Shown here one piece after another: positions 38,635 to 48,956 of a stretch of 64,000 nt of DNA (within the stretch, counting starts at the first letter, position 1; every line of letters begins with the position of its first letter). Below the pieces are notes generated by a model that searched no databases, was not told the origin of the DNA, and worked only from the letters and a program-made list of their open reading frames with translations. The position numbers and the translations under genes are program-made. Source of the DNA: Fulvivirga sp. M361. GTDB taxonomy: Bacteria > Bacteroidota > Bacteroidia > Cytophagales > Cyclobacteriaceae. Where the stretch lies: contig NZ_VKDC01000020.1 in the NCBI RefSeq assembly GCF_007097395.1, positions 73,058 through 137,057 of the forward strand. Direction: 5' to 3'.

Positions 38635-39902
38635 CCAGAGCTGATAACATATCAGGTAACCTTGACTGGCTGACCGTCCTGCTTTTTTTCCTGATCGCAT
38701 TGTTAGGGTGGCTGAATATTTTCGCTGCTGTCTACGATGATACCACGTACCAGAATATTTTTGACCTTTCATTGAATAGTGGTAAACAACTGATATTTAT
38801 TGGGGCATCCGTATTGCTAATCATAATCATTATGGTAATGGACTTTCGGTTTTACGATACGTTTGCCTATATCATATATGGTGTAATCATATTTTTATTG
38901 ATTGTGGTATTGCTTTTTGGTAGGGAGGTAGCAGGTTCGAGGTCATGGTTTGAGTTGGGTCCTTTCCGCCTTCAACCTTCTGAATTGGCCAAATTTGCCA
39001 CTGGATTAGCACTTGCCAAATACATTGGTACCTCCGGTTTTAGAATGGACAAGGTGATGGATCAGGTGGTAACATTTGCCATCATAGGCCTTCCGGCTGT
39101 TCTTATCGTACTACAAGGTGACGCAGGTACTGCCATAGTTTATGCAGTACTGCTTCTGGTATTGTTTCGCGAAGGATTGTCACCGGTCCTACTCATTGTA
39201 GGAGCATTTTCAGCGATAATATTTGTACTTACATTACTGGTGGAAAATCATGTTTATCTTTACATGGGTATTCTGTCAGCTGCGACACTAGCTATTTTCT
39301 TTAATAAGAAACGAATAAAACGCATTGTTTTTATTATAGCCGGAGCTCTGGTGGTGTCGGGGGTGATACGAAGTGTTGATTATGTTATCAACGACGTACT
39401 TAAACCACACCAGCAAAATCGTATCAAAGCATTTATCAACCCGGATTCCGATCCCTTGGGGTTTGGCTGGAATGTTACCCAATCCAAGATTGCTATTGGC
39501 AGCGGGGGACCTTGGGGAAAAGGATTTTTGAAGGGGACACAGACAAAATTCGATTTTGTACCCGAACAAAGTACGGACTTTATTTTCTGTACAATAGGAG
39601 AAGAGCATGGTTGGATAGGAAGCTTTATTACCATAATGTTATTCGTGGTGTTAATCTTACGATTGATCTTCCTGGCTGAAAGACAAAAATGGCGCTTTGC
39701 CAGGGTATACGGATATACAGTGGCATGTATTTTTTTCTTTCATTTTGCCATCAATATCGGGATGACCATTGGCCTTTTTCCTGTGATAGGTATTCCGTTG
39801 CCTTTGTTCAGTTATGGAGGGTCATCGTTTTTCGGATTCACCCTGCTCCTTTTCATATTCCTGAAACTTGACGCACATAGAACCCAGGTACTGGTTCACT
39901 AA
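38631..39902 (+). CDS. rodA: Rod shape-determining protein RodA (SEDS peptidoglycan polymerase)
   Basis: 423 residues, about ten membrane helices. SEDS motifs are visible: PFRLQPSELAKFATGLALA, GDAGTAIVYAVLLL, FVPEQSTDFIFCTIGEEHGWIG and PLPLFSYGGSSFFG. The Asp in the extracellular loop with TDFIF is the known catalytic region. The start is TTG at 38631, overlapping the mrdA stop (TTGA), which mimics the ATGA overlaps of the other two junctions. Confidence 0.95.
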   Translation: MTRADNISGNLDWLTVLLFFLIALLGWLNIFAAVYDDTTYQNIFDLSLNSGKQLIFIGASVLLIIIIMVMDFRFYDTFAYIIYGVIIFLLIVVLLFGREVAGSRSWFELGPFRLQPSELAKFATGLALAKYIGTSGFRMDKVMDQVVTFAIIGLPAVLIVLQGDAGTAIVYAVLLLVLFREGLSPVLLIVGAFSAIIFVLTLLVENHVYLYMGILSAATLAIFFNKKRIKRIVFIIAGALVVSGVIRSVDYVINDVLKPHQQNRIKAFINPDSDPLGFGWNVTQSKIAIGSGGPWGKGFLKGTQTKFDFVPEQSTDFIFCTIGEEHGWIGSFITIMLFVVLILRLIFLAERQKWRFARVYGYTVACIFFFHFAINIGMTIGLFPVIGIPLPLFSYGGSSFFGFTLLLFIFLKLDAHRTQVLVH

Positions 39903-39945
39903 TTGACCAAGTGAGGGCCCTTTTGGTGCCAAATGCTTATGGGTC

Positions 39946-40968
39946 TTAATATCTTTTTCCAATGATCTCTATAAATTCCTGTACCTCTTCCGCTTCCATA
40001 TCCCAGTTAGGAAACTCATCACCTAAATATTGAATGGCCTCCTGGTAACTCAGCAATTGTTCCAGTACATTTAAGACCTCACTAAATAGGGAATCATCAC
40101 CATTAAAAAGGGTGTTGATGAACATAAACCGCTGATTCAGTGTGATGTTTTCGTTTATATTACTGATCTTTTGCTTTGCATGAATGTCGGCAATAGTTGT
40201 AGATTGTTTTACAGCCAGCTCATCATGAAGTGTTTTTGAAGTGTTCTCCACTTCCCAGGTCACTGTATCAACATCGGTCACAGAAGTTGGGTCATCGACA
40301 GACTCTGATTCTATAGATGTTGGGGAAATACCACTATCTTCCGTATAGATATCATTTTCGGTCAGAGGTACTACAGCTGTAAATTCGCGCAGGTATTCTT
40401 CAATGTCCTCAGGAGTATCATCAATGCTGGCAAATACATCATCCAGTAATTGCGGTAGATTATTTTGATCAATGGAAACAATATTTTGTTCTTCTACCTT
40501 TTCAATCAGCGCCTGCCACAGGTGGCGATTAACTTTCACATATTTTAACACCCTTTTCAGGTCTTCCATGTTCATGGAATCATCATTACGTTTTAATATA
40601 TGGGTGTAAAAATCATAGGGGGAAAAGATGAGCAACACTGTTTCCTCAGTAGCGCTTTGATAAAGTGGTATGAAGTCCTTTTTATCTATTGAAATATGCC
40701 TTGAAAGAATATTCATAAATTCTTTTAAGGCAGCGTTTACCTCGGTGTTTTGATAATCGAAATACTGACTCTTTAGTTTTCCGGTTTCCTTTTGCCATTC
40801 CTTAAACAGGTTTTTAATGACAAAAAGATTGATCTGTCGAATGGGCTCCAACTCCAGGATCTCCTGTCCTGATATTTGTTGTTTATCTTTAAAGTATGCT
40901 TTGGCAATAGTGCGTGTGAAACGTTCACTGTATTTTTTTATACCTTCGCGATTCAGTCTGTTCTCCAT
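39946..40968 (-). CDS. Hypothetical protein, lineage-restricted
   Basis: 340 residues from ATG 40968 (a GTG at 41001 would add 11). No signal peptide or membrane helix. Helical throughout with an acidic middle (DDTPEDIEEYLREF, ESESVDDPTSVTDVD). I do not recognise a domain. The C-terminus (ALNVLEQLLSYQEAIQYLGDEFP-type sequence) reads like a helical protein-interaction module. It is divergent from the ferredoxin gene, 60 bases apart. Confidence 0.65.
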   Translation of the reverse strand: MENRLNREGIKKYSERFTRTIAKAYFKDKQQISGQEILELEPIRQINLFVIKNLFKEWQKETGKLKSQYFDYQNTEVNAALKEFMNILSRHISIDKKDFIPLYQSATEETVLLIFSPYDFYTHILKRNDDSMNMEDLKRVLKYVKVNRHLWQALIEKVEEQNIVSIDQNNLPQLLDDVFASIDDTPEDIEEYLREFTAVVPLTENDIYTEDSGISPTSIESESVDDPTSVTDVDTVTWEVENTSKTLHDELAVKQSTTIADIHAKQKISNINENITLNQRFMFINTLFNGDDSLFSEVLNVLEQLLSYQEAIQYLGDEFPNWDMEAEEVQEFIEIIGKRY

Positions 40969-41028
40969 GCAGTTATATAATCTAGCTTTATCGGGGTTCA
41001 CGTTATCTCGATTTTAAAGTTACTTATT

Positions 41029-41352
41029 ATGCCCAAAATCATCGTCAAAAATATGTCCAACCTTCAGGTAAAAACGGAAGGTAACACAACAATTTTGACA
41101 GCCCTTCAACACAGTCAGGTAGATTGGATGCATGCTTGTGGTGCTAAAGGACGATGTACCACTTGTAAGGCGATCATATTGAAGGGGATGAATAATCTGA
41201 ATGCTCCCAATTTGCATGAAAAAAGATTCAGTCAATTAGGTCGACTGCGAAAGAATGAAAGGCTGAGTTGTCAGGCAGAATTAGGAGAAGGGGAGTTGGA
41301 AATTGAAGTCCCGAATAGTTCGAAATTACCTCATATAAGTTATTCATATTAA
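41029..41352 (+). CDS. 2Fe-2S ferredoxin, adrenodoxin type
   Basis: 107 residues. Cysteine spacing Cys-x5-Cys-x2-Cys (HACGAKGRCTTCK) and a fourth Cys in ERLSCQAEL match adrenodoxin-type [2Fe-2S] ferredoxins. Single small electron carrier with no reductase nearby. Probably cytoplasmic; partner unknown. Confidence 0.9.
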   Translation: MPKIIVKNMSNLQVKTEGNTTILTALQHSQVDWMHACGAKGRCTTCKAIILKGMNNLNAPNLHEKRFSQLGRLRKNERLSCQAELGEGELEIEVPNSSKLPHISYSY

Positions 41353-41414
41353 CCTCTGTAATTACTTGCTTTTGTCAGGTGGATGAAGCGGTGCGGATTA
41401 TTTATTTTTGAAAA

Positions 41415-42005
41415 ATGTTTGTTGAACCCAATTTTGGAAAGGCGAAGAAAACCGGCTGGATAGAGGTGATCTGCGGATGTATGTTTTCCGGAAAAACGGA
41501 AGAACTCATTCGCCGTTTGAATCGGGCCCTTATAGCGAAACAGCGAGTAGAAATATTTAAGCCATCTGTAGATACACGATATCATGAAGTGGACGTTGTA
41601 TCTCATAATGAAACATCAATAAGATCTACCCCCGTGGATTTTGCACATGATATCCTATTATTGGCGGGTGAATGTGATGTGGTGGGGATAGATGAGGCCC
41701 AGTTTTTCGATGAAACCATAGTAGAAGTTTGTAATAAACTTGCTAACAGTGGAAAAAGAGTGGTCATTGCCGGGTTAGACATGGACTTTGAAGGAAAACC
41801 GTTCGGTCCAATGCCTAACTTGCTGGCTACAGCAGAATTTGTAACTAAAGTACATGCCATATGTGCGCAAAGTGGTGAGCTGGCTTCGTTTTCATACCGG
41901 CTTACTGAGAACGAGGACAAAGTAATGCTGGGAGAAAAACATAAATACGAGGCCAGGAGCCGTGGTAGTTTCATAGAAGGTATAAAACAAAGGAAAAAGA
42001 AGTGA
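41415..42005 (+). CDS. tdk: Thymidine kinase, type II
   Basis: 196 residues. P-loop GCMFSGKTEELI (21-32), DEAQFFDE and the lasso region VTKVHAICAQSGELASFSYRL. Salvages thymidine to dTMP. In most type II enzymes the lasso holds a structural zinc on four Cys/His; here it reads ICAQSG and later YEARSR, leaving one Cys, so the zinc site is gone. Known Bacteroidota relatives share this. Its TGA overlaps the GTG start of porZ. Confidence 0.94.
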   Translation: MFVEPNFGKAKKTGWIEVICGCMFSGKTEELIRRLNRALIAKQRVEIFKPSVDTRYHEVDVVSHNETSIRSTPVDFAHDILLLAGECDVVGIDEAQFFDETIVEVCNKLANSGKRVVIAGLDMDFEGKPFGPMPNLLATAEFVTKVHAICAQSGELASFSYRLTENEDKVMLGEKHKYEARSRGSFIEGIKQRKKK

Positions 42006-44242
42006 AAAAATTTTGCGCTTTAATAATAGGTCTGGCGTTTTGTAATATAGCTGGAAGCCAGGATATTCCTATAGGTACCTGGCGTACTCACTTTTCCTAC
42101 AATTCAATCATTAATCTGGCTGATGCAGGCAACAAAACATTTGCTTCATCACCCTTAGGGATAATGGTCTTCGATAGTGAGGATAATAGTCTGACAACGA
42201 TCGCTAAAATAAACGGACTGCAGGAAGGGGATATATCGGCGTTACACTATAATGATAATGGAGGACAGCTCTACGTTGGTTACCGAAGTGGTAACCTGGA
42301 TGTGATAACGGATACAGAAATTATTAACCTTGATTTGACCACAGACTCACAGGTCAATGGTTCCAAATCCGTTAACCAGATCTTTACATTTGGTAATTCA
42401 ATTTTTTTGATCACAGATTTTGGTTTACTCAGGGTAAGCGCTGATGGGTTTGAAGTACGTGAGACCATACGGGAAATTGGATCCGGACGAGAAGCTGTAA
42501 AAGTATATCAGGGAGTGACATTGGGAGATTCATTGTTTCTGGCGACTGAGGATGGAGTATTAGCAACCAACATTACCAATAATGTCAACTTAGCAGATCC
42601 AAATGGTTGGAAACTTTTTGATAGTGAAGATGGACTACCCGGTATATCTTTTGAAGTCATTTTCAGATTAGATAATCAGGTGGTAGCAGGTGCATCCGGA
42701 AATGGTCTATATATCTACGGTGGTCAATGGACTAAAATCACTACATTGGAAAATGCAGTATTCAAAAAAGCCAGAACTTTATCCACCGGTGCTTTGATCA
42801 TTGCGAATGAACAACTATTTGAACTTGACAACACTCTCCGGTTAACATCCCTCGCCAATGAGCTTGTTTCTAATCCTATGGATGCATTCAAAAAGAGTAC
42901 CGGTGAATTGTTTGTGGGGGATCAATTAAATGGTTTGGTAACTGATTTTCAGGGTAGCTTCCAATCTCTTCGGCCTGCAGGGCCTTTTTCCAATGATGTA
43001 TTTGAGCTGAACTATCAGAGCGGACAGCTATTTGCTGTTCCTGGTGGCTTCTCATCCGTTATCACCCCCTTAAGAAGAGACGGAGGATATAACCTTTTTA
43101 GCCAGGGTGATTGGGAAAGCAATACAAGTGGCAATCAGCTACCGGAATTTGATGACGTAACTGATGTAGTGGATCAACGTCGGCTGAACAGAATTGTTTT
43201 AGCCTCTGCCGGTTTTGGGCTAATGGTAATAAATGATGACGGCAATGTTCAAATAATCGATGAAAACACTGCTGGTAGCCCACTGATCAATACAAATACC
43301 TCAGGCAAGAACCTGATTGTTCCGGCAATATCCGGTGCACAAAATGGTTTATGGGTATTGAATTATGGAGCAAATACCCCATTACACTTTTGGCAGGATA
43401 ATGACCAGTGGACTTCTTACACGCTTCCATCTCGTTTCTGTATTGATATGGTTGAAAGTGAAACTCAGCTTTGGATGATTGTTGATCCTAACAGAGGAGG
43501 GGGTATAATTGTATTAGATAAAAATTCCGGGGAGAGCAGAATATTGACTTCAACGGCAGGTGAGGGTAGCCTGGCTAGTAATACGGTAAATGCGCTTGCG
43601 GTAGATCGTCAAGGGTTCATTTGGATCGGGACTAATAGAGGGGTTTCTGTTGTTACCGATACCTTTTCAGCCATATCAGGACAGGTAGATGCCGTTGAAC
43701 CTATCTTTGAAAACAGACCCTTACTCCGGGACGAAGAAATCACGGCCATAGCTGTTGACGGTGGAGATCGTAAGTGGATTGGCACTACAAGCGGTATTTG
43801 GCTTTTCGACCCACAGGCTGATAAGCAGCTGCTCAATTTTACAGAAGACAATAGTCCATTACTTTCCGATGAGATTCTTGACATAGCTATTGATCCTATT
43901 TCCGGCGAAGTGTTTTTAGCCACACCCTTAGGAATATTATCCTACCGTGAAGGCGCTACAAGAGGTGATAATACACACAGGAATGTAAAAGTATTTCCTA
44001 ATCCGGTAACACAAGATTTTCAAGGTACGGTAGGTATTTCGGGTTTGGTCCGGGATGCACAGATCAGGATCACAGATGCCAGTGGTAAACTTATCTGGAA
44101 AACCAGGGCAGCAGGGGGAACTGCTACCTGGCAGGTACGGGATTATAATGGAAATAGAGCTGAAAGCGGCATTTATCTCATATTTAGTGCTGATGACAAT
44201 GGAGAGGAAACCTATATTGGCAAGATAGCAGTAGTCAATTAA
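42002..44242 (+). CDS. porZ: Type IX secretion system protein PorZ-like, with C-terminal sorting domain
   Basis: 746 residues from GTG 42002, overlapping the tdk stop by four bases (GTGA). Signal peptide ends near GSQDIP. Two beta-propeller parts with repeats such as FIWIGTNRGVSVVTD and RKWIGTTSGIWLFDP; the start VPIGTWRTHFSYN-like sequence (here PIGTWRTHFSYNS) is typical of PorZ. The C-terminus is a T9SS sorting domain (KVFPNPVTQDF, SGIYLIF). PorZ in Porphyromonas helps attach secreted proteins to the surface. Confident family call; symbol by homology. Confidence 0.85.
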   Translation: MKKFCALIIGLAFCNIAGSQDIPIGTWRTHFSYNSIINLADAGNKTFASSPLGIMVFDSEDNSLTTIAKINGLQEGDISALHYNDNGGQLYVGYRSGNLDVITDTEIINLDLTTDSQVNGSKSVNQIFTFGNSIFLITDFGLLRVSADGFEVRETIREIGSGREAVKVYQGVTLGDSLFLATEDGVLATNITNNVNLADPNGWKLFDSEDGLPGISFEVIFRLDNQVVAGASGNGLYIYGGQWTKITTLENAVFKKARTLSTGALIIANEQLFELDNTLRLTSLANELVSNPMDAFKKSTGELFVGDQLNGLVTDFQGSFQSLRPAGPFSNDVFELNYQSGQLFAVPGGFSSVITPLRRDGGYNLFSQGDWESNTSGNQLPEFDDVTDVVDQRRLNRIVLASAGFGLMVINDDGNVQIIDENTAGSPLINTNTSGKNLIVPAISGAQNGLWVLNYGANTPLHFWQDNDQWTSYTLPSRFCIDMVESETQLWMIVDPNRGGGIIVLDKNSGESRILTSTAGEGSLASNTVNALAVDRQGFIWIGTNRGVSVVTDTFSAISGQVDAVEPIFENRPLLRDEEITAIAVDGGDRKWIGTTSGIWLFDPQADKQLLNFTEDNSPLLSDEILDIAIDPISGEVFLATPLGILSYREGATRGDNTHRNVKVFPNPVTQDFQGTVGISGLVRDAQIRITDASGKLIWKTRAAGGTATWQVRDYNGNRAESGIYLIFSADDNGEETYIGKIAVVN

Positions 44243-44306
44243 TTTGTAGAAAAATGAGCCCTCTTAATTACATGTCGAAAGGAAGTATTAATTAAGGGAT
44301 AGAAGA

Positions 44307-44957
44307 ATGCTTCACAAAACCAGGGGAATCGTTTTTAAGTATTTCAAATATCGGGATACTTCTATCATAGCTAAGATATTAACAGAAAAACTGGGATTGC
44401 AGACCTATATTGTTAACGGTATTCGTAGCAAGAATGCAAGGGGTAAGATTGCACTTTTTCAGCCACTCAGCCTGTTAGATCTGATTGTCTACTATAAACC
44501 AAATGCAGAAATAAACCGGATATCAGAGGTAAAATCTGCTGAACTCTATCAAAATATGCCTTATAAAGTAATTAAATCTTCCATAGGTGTATTTCTTGCC
44601 GAGGTGCTTTATAAATCTGTGAAGGAAGAAGGTGAGATAACAGAAATGTTCCGATTTATATATGATTCAATGATCATTTTGGACCAACTGGAAACAGGTT
44701 TTGAAAACTTCCACCTTCAGTTCATGTTAAAATTTACCAAATACCTGGGGTTTGGTATTGATAGCGCTTTTATGCAGGAAGTTCCTCTATTGGAGTCTAA
44801 TGTTCGCAAGCTCCTGTTTGCACGTTATGATGAGCACATCAATATCTCAAACGAGGATCGTCGAAGTCTTTTGAACCTCATCATAGGGTTTTACAAGACC
44901 CACATAGATTCATTTGGTGAACTAAAGTCTGTGAATGTACTTCAAGAAGTATTATGA
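44307..44957 (+). CDS. recO: DNA repair protein RecO
   Basis: 216 residues. The N-terminal OB fold is ARGIVFKYFKYRDTSII-like (TRGIVFKYFKYRDTS), with LGLQTYIVNGIRSKNARG; the C-terminal helical domain follows. It lacks the zinc finger Cys set of E. coli RecO, as other Bacteroidota do. Loads RecA with RecF/RecR. The gap before it (44243-44306) holds an inverted repeat CCCT-TAATTA/TAATTA-AGGG at 44259-44298. Confidence 0.9.
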   Translation: MLHKTRGIVFKYFKYRDTSIIAKILTEKLGLQTYIVNGIRSKNARGKIALFQPLSLLDLIVYYKPNAEINRISEVKSAELYQNMPYKVIKSSIGVFLAEVLYKSVKEEGEITEMFRFIYDSMIILDQLETGFENFHLQFMLKFTKYLGFGIDSAFMQEVPLLESNVRKLLFARYDEHINISNEDRRSLLNLIIGFYKTHIDSFGELKSVNVLQEVL

Positions 44958-45036
44958 ACAAAAGCCTACAGTAATTTAGCCTGTTCCTGACTTTACATTA
45001 GAAGTGTGTTATCATCTTAAAATTTTAACACTACTA

Positions 45037-45067
45037 TTTGCTTCCTCAACTATAGTTTCTATCTTTG
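45037..45067 (+). promoter_or_regulatory. Main promoter of the ribosomal protein cluster (before rplC)
   Basis: TTTG at 45037-45040, 19 bases, TATCTTTG at 45060-45067, an exact consensus. Sixty bases of leader follow before the rplC ATG. Confidence 0.72.
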
Positions 45068-45072
45068 CAGTC

Positions 45073-45095
45073 CTTTTGCGTAAAATCCGCAGAGG
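45073..45095 (+). promoter_or_regulatory. Leader hairpin before rplC
   Basis: Eight base pairs join 45073-45080 (CTTTTGCG) and 45088-45095 (CGCAGAGG) with a 7-nt loop, inside the leader of the first ribosomal gene. Two pairs are G-U. Ribosomal leaders often bind a repressor protein; that role here is inferred. Confidence 0.4.
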
Positions 45096-45128
45096 TCAAG
45101 GCATTCATTTGCTTTAATACATAACAAA

Positions 45129-45761
45129 ATGTCTGGTATAATAGGAAGAAAAATCGGTATGACTAGTGTCTTTGGTGCCAATGGTAAGAACATACCATGC
45201 ACGGTTGTAGAGGCTGGTCCTTGTGTTATCACACAAGTGAAGAACGAGGAAACGGACGGGTACACCGCCGTACAGTTAGGTTTTGGGGAACGAAAGTTGA
45301 AAAATACACCCAAAGCTTTGTTAGGACATTTCGAGAAAGCCAATACTACTCCTAAAAAGGAAGTGGCGGAGTTCAGAGATTTCCGAATTGAATTTGAAGG
45401 AGGAGTGCAGTTGGGACAAGAAATTAAGGTTGAAGATGTATTCCAGGAAGGTGATTTTGTTGATGCCATTGGCACTTCAAAAGGTAAGGGCTTTCAAGGG
45501 GTAGTCAAAAGGCATAATTTCGGTGGTGTTGGACAAAGAACTCACGGTCAGCACAACAGAGAGAGGGCGCCAGGTTCCATTGGAGGAGCTTCTTATCCTG
45601 CACGCGTTTTTAAAGGAATGCGAATGGCGGGTAGAACAGGTGGCAATCGCGTGAAAGTAATTAACCTTCAGGTTGTTAAAATTGTACCTGAGAAGAATCT
45701 GATTTTGATCAATGGTTCTATTCCCGGTGCTAATAATTCAACTGTAATTCTGGAGAAATAA
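45129..45761 (+). CDS. rplC: 50S ribosomal protein L3
   Basis: 210 residues (E. coli 209). Begins [30 protein letters not shown] and the loop [23 protein letters not shown] sequence ([17 protein letters not shown]) reach the peptidyl-transferase region. It is the first gene of the cluster here; rpsJ, which normally precedes it, is absent from the window. The stop shares a base with the rplD ATG (TAATG). Confidence 0.98.
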   Translation: MSGIIGRKIGMTSVFGANGKNIPCTVVEAGPCVITQVKNEETDGYTAVQLGFGERKLKNTPKALLGHFEKANTTPKKEVAEFRDFRIEFEGGVQLGQEIKVEDVFQEGDFVDAIGTSKGKGFQGVVKRHNFGGVGQRTHGQHNRERAPGSIGGASYPARVFKGMRMAGRTGGNRVKVINLQVVKIVPEKNLILINGSIPGANNSTVILEK

Positions 45762-46393
45762 TGAACGTAGCAGTAGTAACATATAACGGGGAAGATACGG
45801 GAAGAAAAGTAACTCTTTCCAAAGATATCTTTGGCATCGAACCTAATGATCATGCTATATATCTGGATGTCAAGCAATACTTGGCCAATCAGAGGCAAGG
45901 CACGCACAAATCGAAAGAAAGAGCGGAAATAACAGGTTCTACCAAGAAGCTGAAAAGACAAAAAGGAACAGGTACAGCTCGTGCGGGTAGTATTAAGTCT
46001 CCATTGTTTAAAGGAGGAGGCCGGGTATTCGGTCCCAGACCAAGGGATTATTCCTTTAAGTTGAATAAAAAGTTGAAGCAACTGGCGAGAAAGTCGGCAT
46101 TGGCATATAAAGCAAAAGATAAGTGTATCAATATAGTGGAGGACTTTTCTTTTGAAGCTCCTAAAACTAAGGAATACATCAAGATGCTTTCTTCGCTTTC
46201 TGTGAGTGATAAGAAGACGTTATTGGTGCTTTCGGAGTCCAATCAGAACGTGGTTTTGTCAGGTAGGAATATACAGAATTCAAAAGTGACTACCGCTGAT
46301 AAGTTAAATACCTTTGACGTGTTAAATGCTGACAACCTTATACTAAGCGAGAGTTCTGTTGAGAAGATTGATAACTTATTAAAGAAAAAATAA
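45761..46393 (+). CDS. rplD: 50S ribosomal protein L4
   Basis: 210 residues. [31 protein letters not shown] and [15 protein letters not shown] form the extended loop of the exit tunnel. In E. coli L4 represses its operon; the leader hairpin before rplC is a candidate site. TAATG coupling at both ends. Confidence 0.98.
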   Translation: MNVAVVTYNGEDTGRKVTLSKDIFGIEPNDHAIYLDVKQYLANQRQGTHKSKERAEITGSTKKLKRQKGTGTARAGSIKSPLFKGGGRVFGPRPRDYSFKLNKKLKQLARKSALAYKAKDKCINIVEDFSFEAPKTKEYIKMLSSLSVSDKKTLLVLSESNQNVVLSGRNIQNSKVTTADKLNTFDVLNADNLILSESSVEKIDNLLKKK

Positions 46394-46680
46394 TGAGTGT
46401 TTTAGTAAAGCCGTTGGTTACTGAGAAAGTCTCTGCGCTTAATGAAAAAGGCAAATATGGTTTCGTAGTAAATCTCAAAGCCAATAAGGTGGAGATAAAG
46501 AAGGCCGTAGAGAAAATGTATGGGGTCACTGTGGAGGATGTCAACACAATGAATTATCTGGGCAAGAAAAAATCCAGGTATACCAAATCAAAGATCATTA
46601 CAGGGAGATCGTCATCCTTCAAAAAAGCGATTGTAACAGTTGCTGAAGGAGACGTAATAGACTTCTACGGCGAAATTTAA
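46393..46680 (+). CDS. rplW: 50S ribosomal protein L23
   Basis: 95 residues, close to the E. coli 100. [42 protein letters not shown] is the RRM-like core. Sits at the exit tunnel and is the dock for trigger factor and SRP. Confidence 0.98.
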   Translation: MSVLVKPLVTEKVSALNEKGKYGFVVNLKANKVEIKKAVEKMYGVTVEDVNTMNYLGKKKSRYTKSKIITGRSSSFKKAIVTVAEGDVIDFYGEI

Positions 46681-46691
46681 CTAACAAGAAG

Positions 46692-47516
46692 ATGGCAATC
46701 AAAAAATTAAGACCGGTAACACCGGGACAGCGATATAGAACAGCGCCAGCTTTTACAGAGATCACCACGGCGACTCCTGAGAAATCTTTGCTTGTAACCA
46801 AGAAGAGAAGCGGCGGTAGGAATAATACAGGTAAAATGACCATGCGATATATGGGTGGTGGTCATAAGCAGAAGTCAAGGATCATAGATTTCAAACGTAA
46901 TAAGTTTGATATTCCGGCGACTGTTAAATCTGTTGAATATGACCCTACAAGATCAGCGCGAGTGGCGTTATTATTTTATGCTGATGGTGCTAAGGCATAT
47001 ATTATAGCCCCTGAAGGTATAAAAGTAGGTCAAAAGGTGATTTCCGGTGAGAATGTAGCCCCTGAAGTAGGTAATACACTTCCGTTAAGTAAGATACCTT
47101 TGGGTACAATTATCCATAATCTCGAATTAAAACCGGGTAAAGGTGGTGCCATGGCTCGTAGCGCGGGTTCTTATGTACAACTCCTTGCTAGAGAAGGTAA
47201 ATACGCTACCGTTAAATTACCATCAGGAGAGACTAGAAAAGTATTAGTAACTTGTTTGGCTACTATCGGCTCCGTGTCTAACTCTGATCACATGAATGTG
47301 AACTTGGGTAAAGCCGGTCGAAAACGATGGTTGGGTAGAAGGCCCAGAACAAGAGGTGTAGCCATGAACCCCGTTGATCATCCTATGGGTGGTGGAGAAG
47401 GTAAATCTTCCGGTGGCCATCCTAGATCCAGAAATGGTCTTTTAGCGAAAGGTAAAAAAACCAGGGCTCCTAAAAAGTATTCTAATAATCTAATCATCAG
47501 TAGAGGTAAAAAATAA
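46692..47516 (+). CDS. rplB: 50S ribosomal protein L2
   Basis: 274 residues. [19 protein letters not shown] in the N-terminus and [21 protein letters not shown] in the C-terminus, including the conserved His of the subunit bridge. Complete. Ends TAATG into rpsS. Confidence 0.98.
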   Translation: MAIKKLRPVTPGQRYRTAPAFTEITTATPEKSLLVTKKRSGGRNNTGKMTMRYMGGGHKQKSRIIDFKRNKFDIPATVKSVEYDPTRSARVALLFYADGAKAYIIAPEGIKVGQKVISGENVAPEVGNTLPLSKIPLGTIIHNLELKPGKGGAMARSAGSYVQLLAREGKYATVKLPSGETRKVLVTCLATIGSVSNSDHMNVNLGKAGRKRWLGRRPRTRGVAMNPVDHPMGGGEGKSSGGHPRSRNGLLAKGKKTRAPKKYSNNLIISRGKK

Positions 47517-47794
47517 TGGCTAGATCGCTTAAAAAAGGACCTTACATAGATTTCAGACTCGTGAAAAAAGTCGACGTCATGAATGACGCCGGAAAGAAAT
47601 CTGTCATCAAAACATGGTCAAGAAGATCAATGATATCTCCTGACTTTGTTGGACACACATTCGCTGTTCATAATGGTAATAAATTCATACCTGTTTATGT
47701 AACTGAAAACATGGTTGGACACAAACTGGGTGAGTTTGCTCCTACCAGAAATTTCAGGGGTCACGTAGGTAAGAAAGATAAAGGAAGAAGATAA
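47516..47794 (+). CDS. rpsS: 30S ribosomal protein S19
   Basis: 92 residues: [15 protein letters not shown], then [23 protein letters not shown] and the C-terminal [15 protein letters not shown]. Binds the 16S head with S13. Standard length. Confidence 0.98.
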   Translation: MARSLKKGPYIDFRLVKKVDVMNDAGKKSVIKTWSRRSMISPDFVGHTFAVHNGNKFIPVYVTENMVGHKLGEFAPTRNFRGHVGKKDKGRR

Positions 47795-47796
47795 TT

Positions 47797-48180
47797 ATGG
47801 AGGCTGTAGCTAAACTTAATAATGTGCCGACTTCACCACGTAAGATGCGTATGGTCGCAGATCTTATAAGGGGTGAGAAAGTCAACAAAGCGCTGAACAT
47901 TCTGAAATTTGAGCCTAAGCAAGGAGCAGCTCGATTAGAGAAGTTGTTGATGTCAGCAATCTCTAACTGGCAGCAGAAAAACGAAGACGTCGATCTTGAA
48001 GACGCAGATCTTTTTATAAAAGAGATTAGGGTCGATAGTGGCAAAGTGCTTAAAAGATTACGACCCGCGCCACAGGGAAGAGCTCACAGGATCAGAAAGA
48101 GATCTAATCATGTTACCATGATTTTAGATAGCATGGCGCCGGTAGCTGTAGAAACTGAAGAAAATAAAGAAGACAAATAA
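47797..48180 (+). CDS. rplV: 50S ribosomal protein L22
   Basis: 127 residues, 17 more than E. coli, the excess being a charged C-terminal tail (ETEENKEDK). [24 protein letters not shown] and the loop [19 protein letters not shown] reach into the exit tunnel. Stop and rpsC start overlap (TAATG). Confidence 0.98.
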   Translation: MEAVAKLNNVPTSPRKMRMVADLIRGEKVNKALNILKFEPKQGAARLEKLLMSAISNWQQKNEDVDLEDADLFIKEIRVDSGKVLKRLRPAPQGRAHRIRKRSNHVTMILDSMAPVAVETEENKEDK

Positions 48181-48914
48181 TGGGACAAAAAGTTAATCCT
48201 ATTGCCTTTAGACTTGGAATCGTAAGAGGTTGGGATTCTGCCTGGTACGGAGGTAATACTTTCTCTGACAAGTTGGTAGAGGATCATAAAATAAGAAAAT
48301 ACGTTCAGGCAAGAATTCCTAAAGGTGGAATTTCTAAAGTAGTTATAGAGCGGACACTGAAAAGAATTACGCTTACGGTGCATACGGCTCGTCCCGGAGT
48401 TGTTATTGGTAAAGGTGGTGCAGAAGTTGATAAAATTAAGGAGGAGTTGAAAAAGCTGACGAGCAAAGATGTTCAGATCAATATTTATGAAATAAAACGG
48501 CCTGAATTGGATGCTAAGTTGGTAGGAGAGTCTGTTGCTCAGCAGCTTCAGGCAAGAATATCCTACAGGCGTGCTATGAAGCAGGCAATTGCTTCAGCAA
48601 TGCGCGTAGGTGCTCAAGGTATAAAAATAAAGGTATCTGGACGTCTGGGAGGTGCAGAAATGGCACGTTCAGAGCAATATAAAGATGGAAGGATTCCGTT
48701 ACATACCCTTCGTGCAGATATAGATTATGCTATAAGTGAAGCAAATACCGTATATGGAAAAATAGGTATCAAAGTGTGGATCTTCAAAGGAGAAGTTTAT
48801 GGAAAAAGAGATTTATCTCCTAACATAGGCATTGGTAATAATGCTCCCGGAGGAGGCCCAAGAGGTGGAAGGAAAAGACCTGCTGAAGGTGCGAAAAGAA
48901 GAAGAGGTAATTAA
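48180..48914 (+). CDS. rpsC: 30S ribosomal protein S3
   Basis: 244 residues. KH domain ([20 protein letters not shown]) and C-terminal domain with [23 protein letters not shown] sequence ([18 protein letters not shown]). A Gly/Arg/Lys-rich tail ([21 protein letters not shown] region) extends past the E. coli end. Forms the mRNA entry. Confidence 0.98.
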   Translation: MGQKVNPIAFRLGIVRGWDSAWYGGNTFSDKLVEDHKIRKYVQARIPKGGISKVVIERTLKRITLTVHTARPGVVIGKGGAEVDKIKEELKKLTSKDVQINIYEIKRPELDAKLVGESVAQQLQARISYRRAMKQAIASAMRVGAQGIKIKVSGRLGGAEMARSEQYKDGRIPLHTLRADIDYAISEANTVYGKIGIKVWIFKGEVYGKRDLSPNIGIGNNAPGGGPRGGRKRPAEGAKRRRGN

Positions 48915-48956
48915 AAGATTTTAGTGGCGTTCAACGCACGTTAAATAGACGACGAA

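Noticed and set aside
41403..41410. TATTTTTG before tdk as a promoter
   Set aside because: Only four bases before the ATG, and no TTG at the right distance, so the transcript would start inside the gene.
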